Source: Calothrix sp. NIES-3974 (GTDB taxonomy: Bacteria > Cyanobacteriota > Cyanobacteriia > Cyanobacteriales > Nostocaceae). Taken from it: a DNA stretch of 64,000 nt. Shown one piece after another: positions 63,209 through 64,000 of the stretch. The stretch is taken from NCBI RefSeq assembly GCF_002368395.1, contig NZ_AP018254.1, forward strand, positions 620,001 to 684,000, in the 5' to 3' direction. The notes below the pieces were generated by a model. The model worked only from the letters and a program-made list of their open reading frames with translations. It ran no database searches and was not told the DNA's origin. The position numbers and the translations under genes were made by a program. The number at the start of each line of letters is the position of its first letter. The first letter of the stretch is position 1.

Positions 63209-64000
63209 CTTCATCTCGTCCCTATGCTCCGCGTGGGGACGCATCCTACGAAGCTCTGCTTCTAGATTCTTCAACCCAACCTACCCAATAATCAGGCTTT
63301 TAAGTCTAACTGAACTGTATTGCTTTATGCACACATCTTTATTAAGAAAAACCCTTGAAGACCAGGTAGAAAATAGGAAAATTAATATACAGCAGATGGC
63401 AGATTTTTGAGAGTTATTGTGTTTAGTGAATGTAAGGCTAATTCGTCAGGTATTTTAATCGTTAATTTTGCTATCATTTAGCTCCCTTCATCTCGTCCCT
63501 ATGCTCCGCGTGGGGACGCATTCTACGAAGCTCTGCTTCTCGATTCTTCAACCCAACCTACCCAATAATCAGGCTTTTAAGTCTAACTGAACTGTATTGC
63601 TTTATGCACACATCTTTATTAAGAAAAACCCTTGAAGACCAGGTAGAAAATAGGAAAATTAATATACAGCAGATGGCAGATTTTTGAGAGTTATTGTGTT
63701 TAGTGAATGTAAGGCTAATTCGTCAGGTATTTTAATCGTTAATTTTGCCATCATTTAGCTCCCTACATAGTTTATATTTCTACGAAGCTCTGCTTCTCGA
63801 TTCTTCAACCCAACCTACCCAATAATCAGGCTTTTAAGTCTAACTGAACTGTATTGCTTTATGCACACATCTTTATTAAGAAAAACCCTTGAAGACCAGG
63901 TAGAAAATAGGAAAATTAATATACAGCAGATGGCAGATTTTTGAGAGTTATTGTGTTTAGTGAATGTAAGGCTAATTCGTCAGGTATTTTAATCGTTAAT
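63209..64000. repeat. ~277-bp tandem direct repeat, three copies, cut by the window end
   Basis: Copies start at 63209, 63486 and about 63763. Copies 1 and 2 are nearly identical (I noticed only a few substitutions). Copy 3 has lost the first ~35 bp (CTTCATCTCGTCCCTATGC...) and has a short unrelated joint (ACATAGTTTATAT) instead, then matches from CTACGAAGCTCTGC onward. Each full unit contains CGTCCC...GGGACG and GAAGC-TCT-GCTTC hairpins. No open frame runs through it. The array may continue past the window. Confidence 0.92.

Noticed and set aside
63209-64000. CRISPR array as an explanation of the terminal repeat
   Set aside because: The repeat unit is ~277 bp and there are no short repeats separated by unique spacers.

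Overview
The window looks like chromosomal DNA of a filamentous, probably nostocalean, cyanobacterium. The evidence is the very frequent HIP1 octamer (GCGATCGC), a dnaE gene that starts at the C-terminal half of a split intein, a photosystem II S4-domain protein, a SigG-type ECF sigma factor with its anti-sigma gene, sucrose synthase, and several cyanobacteria-specific DUF families. Intergenic DNA is AT-rich and crowded with small dispersed repeats. I recognised no rRNA, tRNA or CRISPR array.

Layout. 0.4-7 kb: a degenerate sensor-kinase-like protein, glutathione-dependent formaldehyde dehydrogenase, a candidate structured minus-strand RNA, sigG plus its antagonist, a gamma-glutamylcyclotransferase-like protein, an overlapping DUF6887/DUF6888-like pair, and the PSII S4 protein. 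7.3-8.3 kb: an IS630-family element whose transposase needs a -1 frameshift. 9.4-10.4 kb: a group 2 sigma factor, followed by a structured omega-RNA-like element. 12-28.5 kb: a co-directional exopolysaccharide/capsule island with a zinc-ribbon-like small protein, a Wzc-type tyrosine autokinase, a Wzm/Wzt ABC exporter, seven glycosyltransferases, an O-antigen ligase/polymerase-like protein and a WbaP/WcaJ-like initiating sugar transferase. 28.8-36.7 kb: an autotransporter GDSL esterase, a TVP38/TMEM64 membrane protein, a nuclease-like-TPR fusion, the split-intein dnaE C-half and a small Rieske lipoprotein. 37.95-38.97 kb: a second, inverted copy of the IS630 element, so the two copies bracket the EPS island.

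39-64 kb: a J-domain coiled-coil protein, a duplicated structured intergenic unit beside a tiny Cys-rich protein, an ABC-F ATPase, a DUF1824 protein, sucrose synthase, a GH65 phosphorylase fused to beta-phosphoglucomutase, a coiled-coil gene apparently interrupted at an A AAA AAG slippery site, biotin synthase, a second omega-RNA-like element, a PBP4-type DD-peptidase, a Uma2 nuclease, coproporphyrinogen dehydrogenase (HemN), several small conserved cyanobacterial proteins, a DCC-family thiol oxidoreductase and a pirin. The window ends inside a ~277-bp tandem repeat.

How the genes work together. The EPS island encodes the main steps of surface-polysaccharide assembly: lipid-linked initiation, glycosyl transfer, polymerisation or ligation, chain-length control and ABC export. 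Sucrose synthase and the GH65-phosphoglucomutase fusion are adjacent and co-directional, and both feed disaccharides into sugar-phosphate or nucleotide-sugar pools. Most other genes are housekeeping singletons separated by repeats. The least explained features are the minus-strand RNA at about 3.0-3.3 kb, the two omega-RNA-like elements, the frameshift site at 51.87 kb, the duplicated hairpin unit at 40.6-41.2 kb, and the families of palindromes and MITE-like elements.
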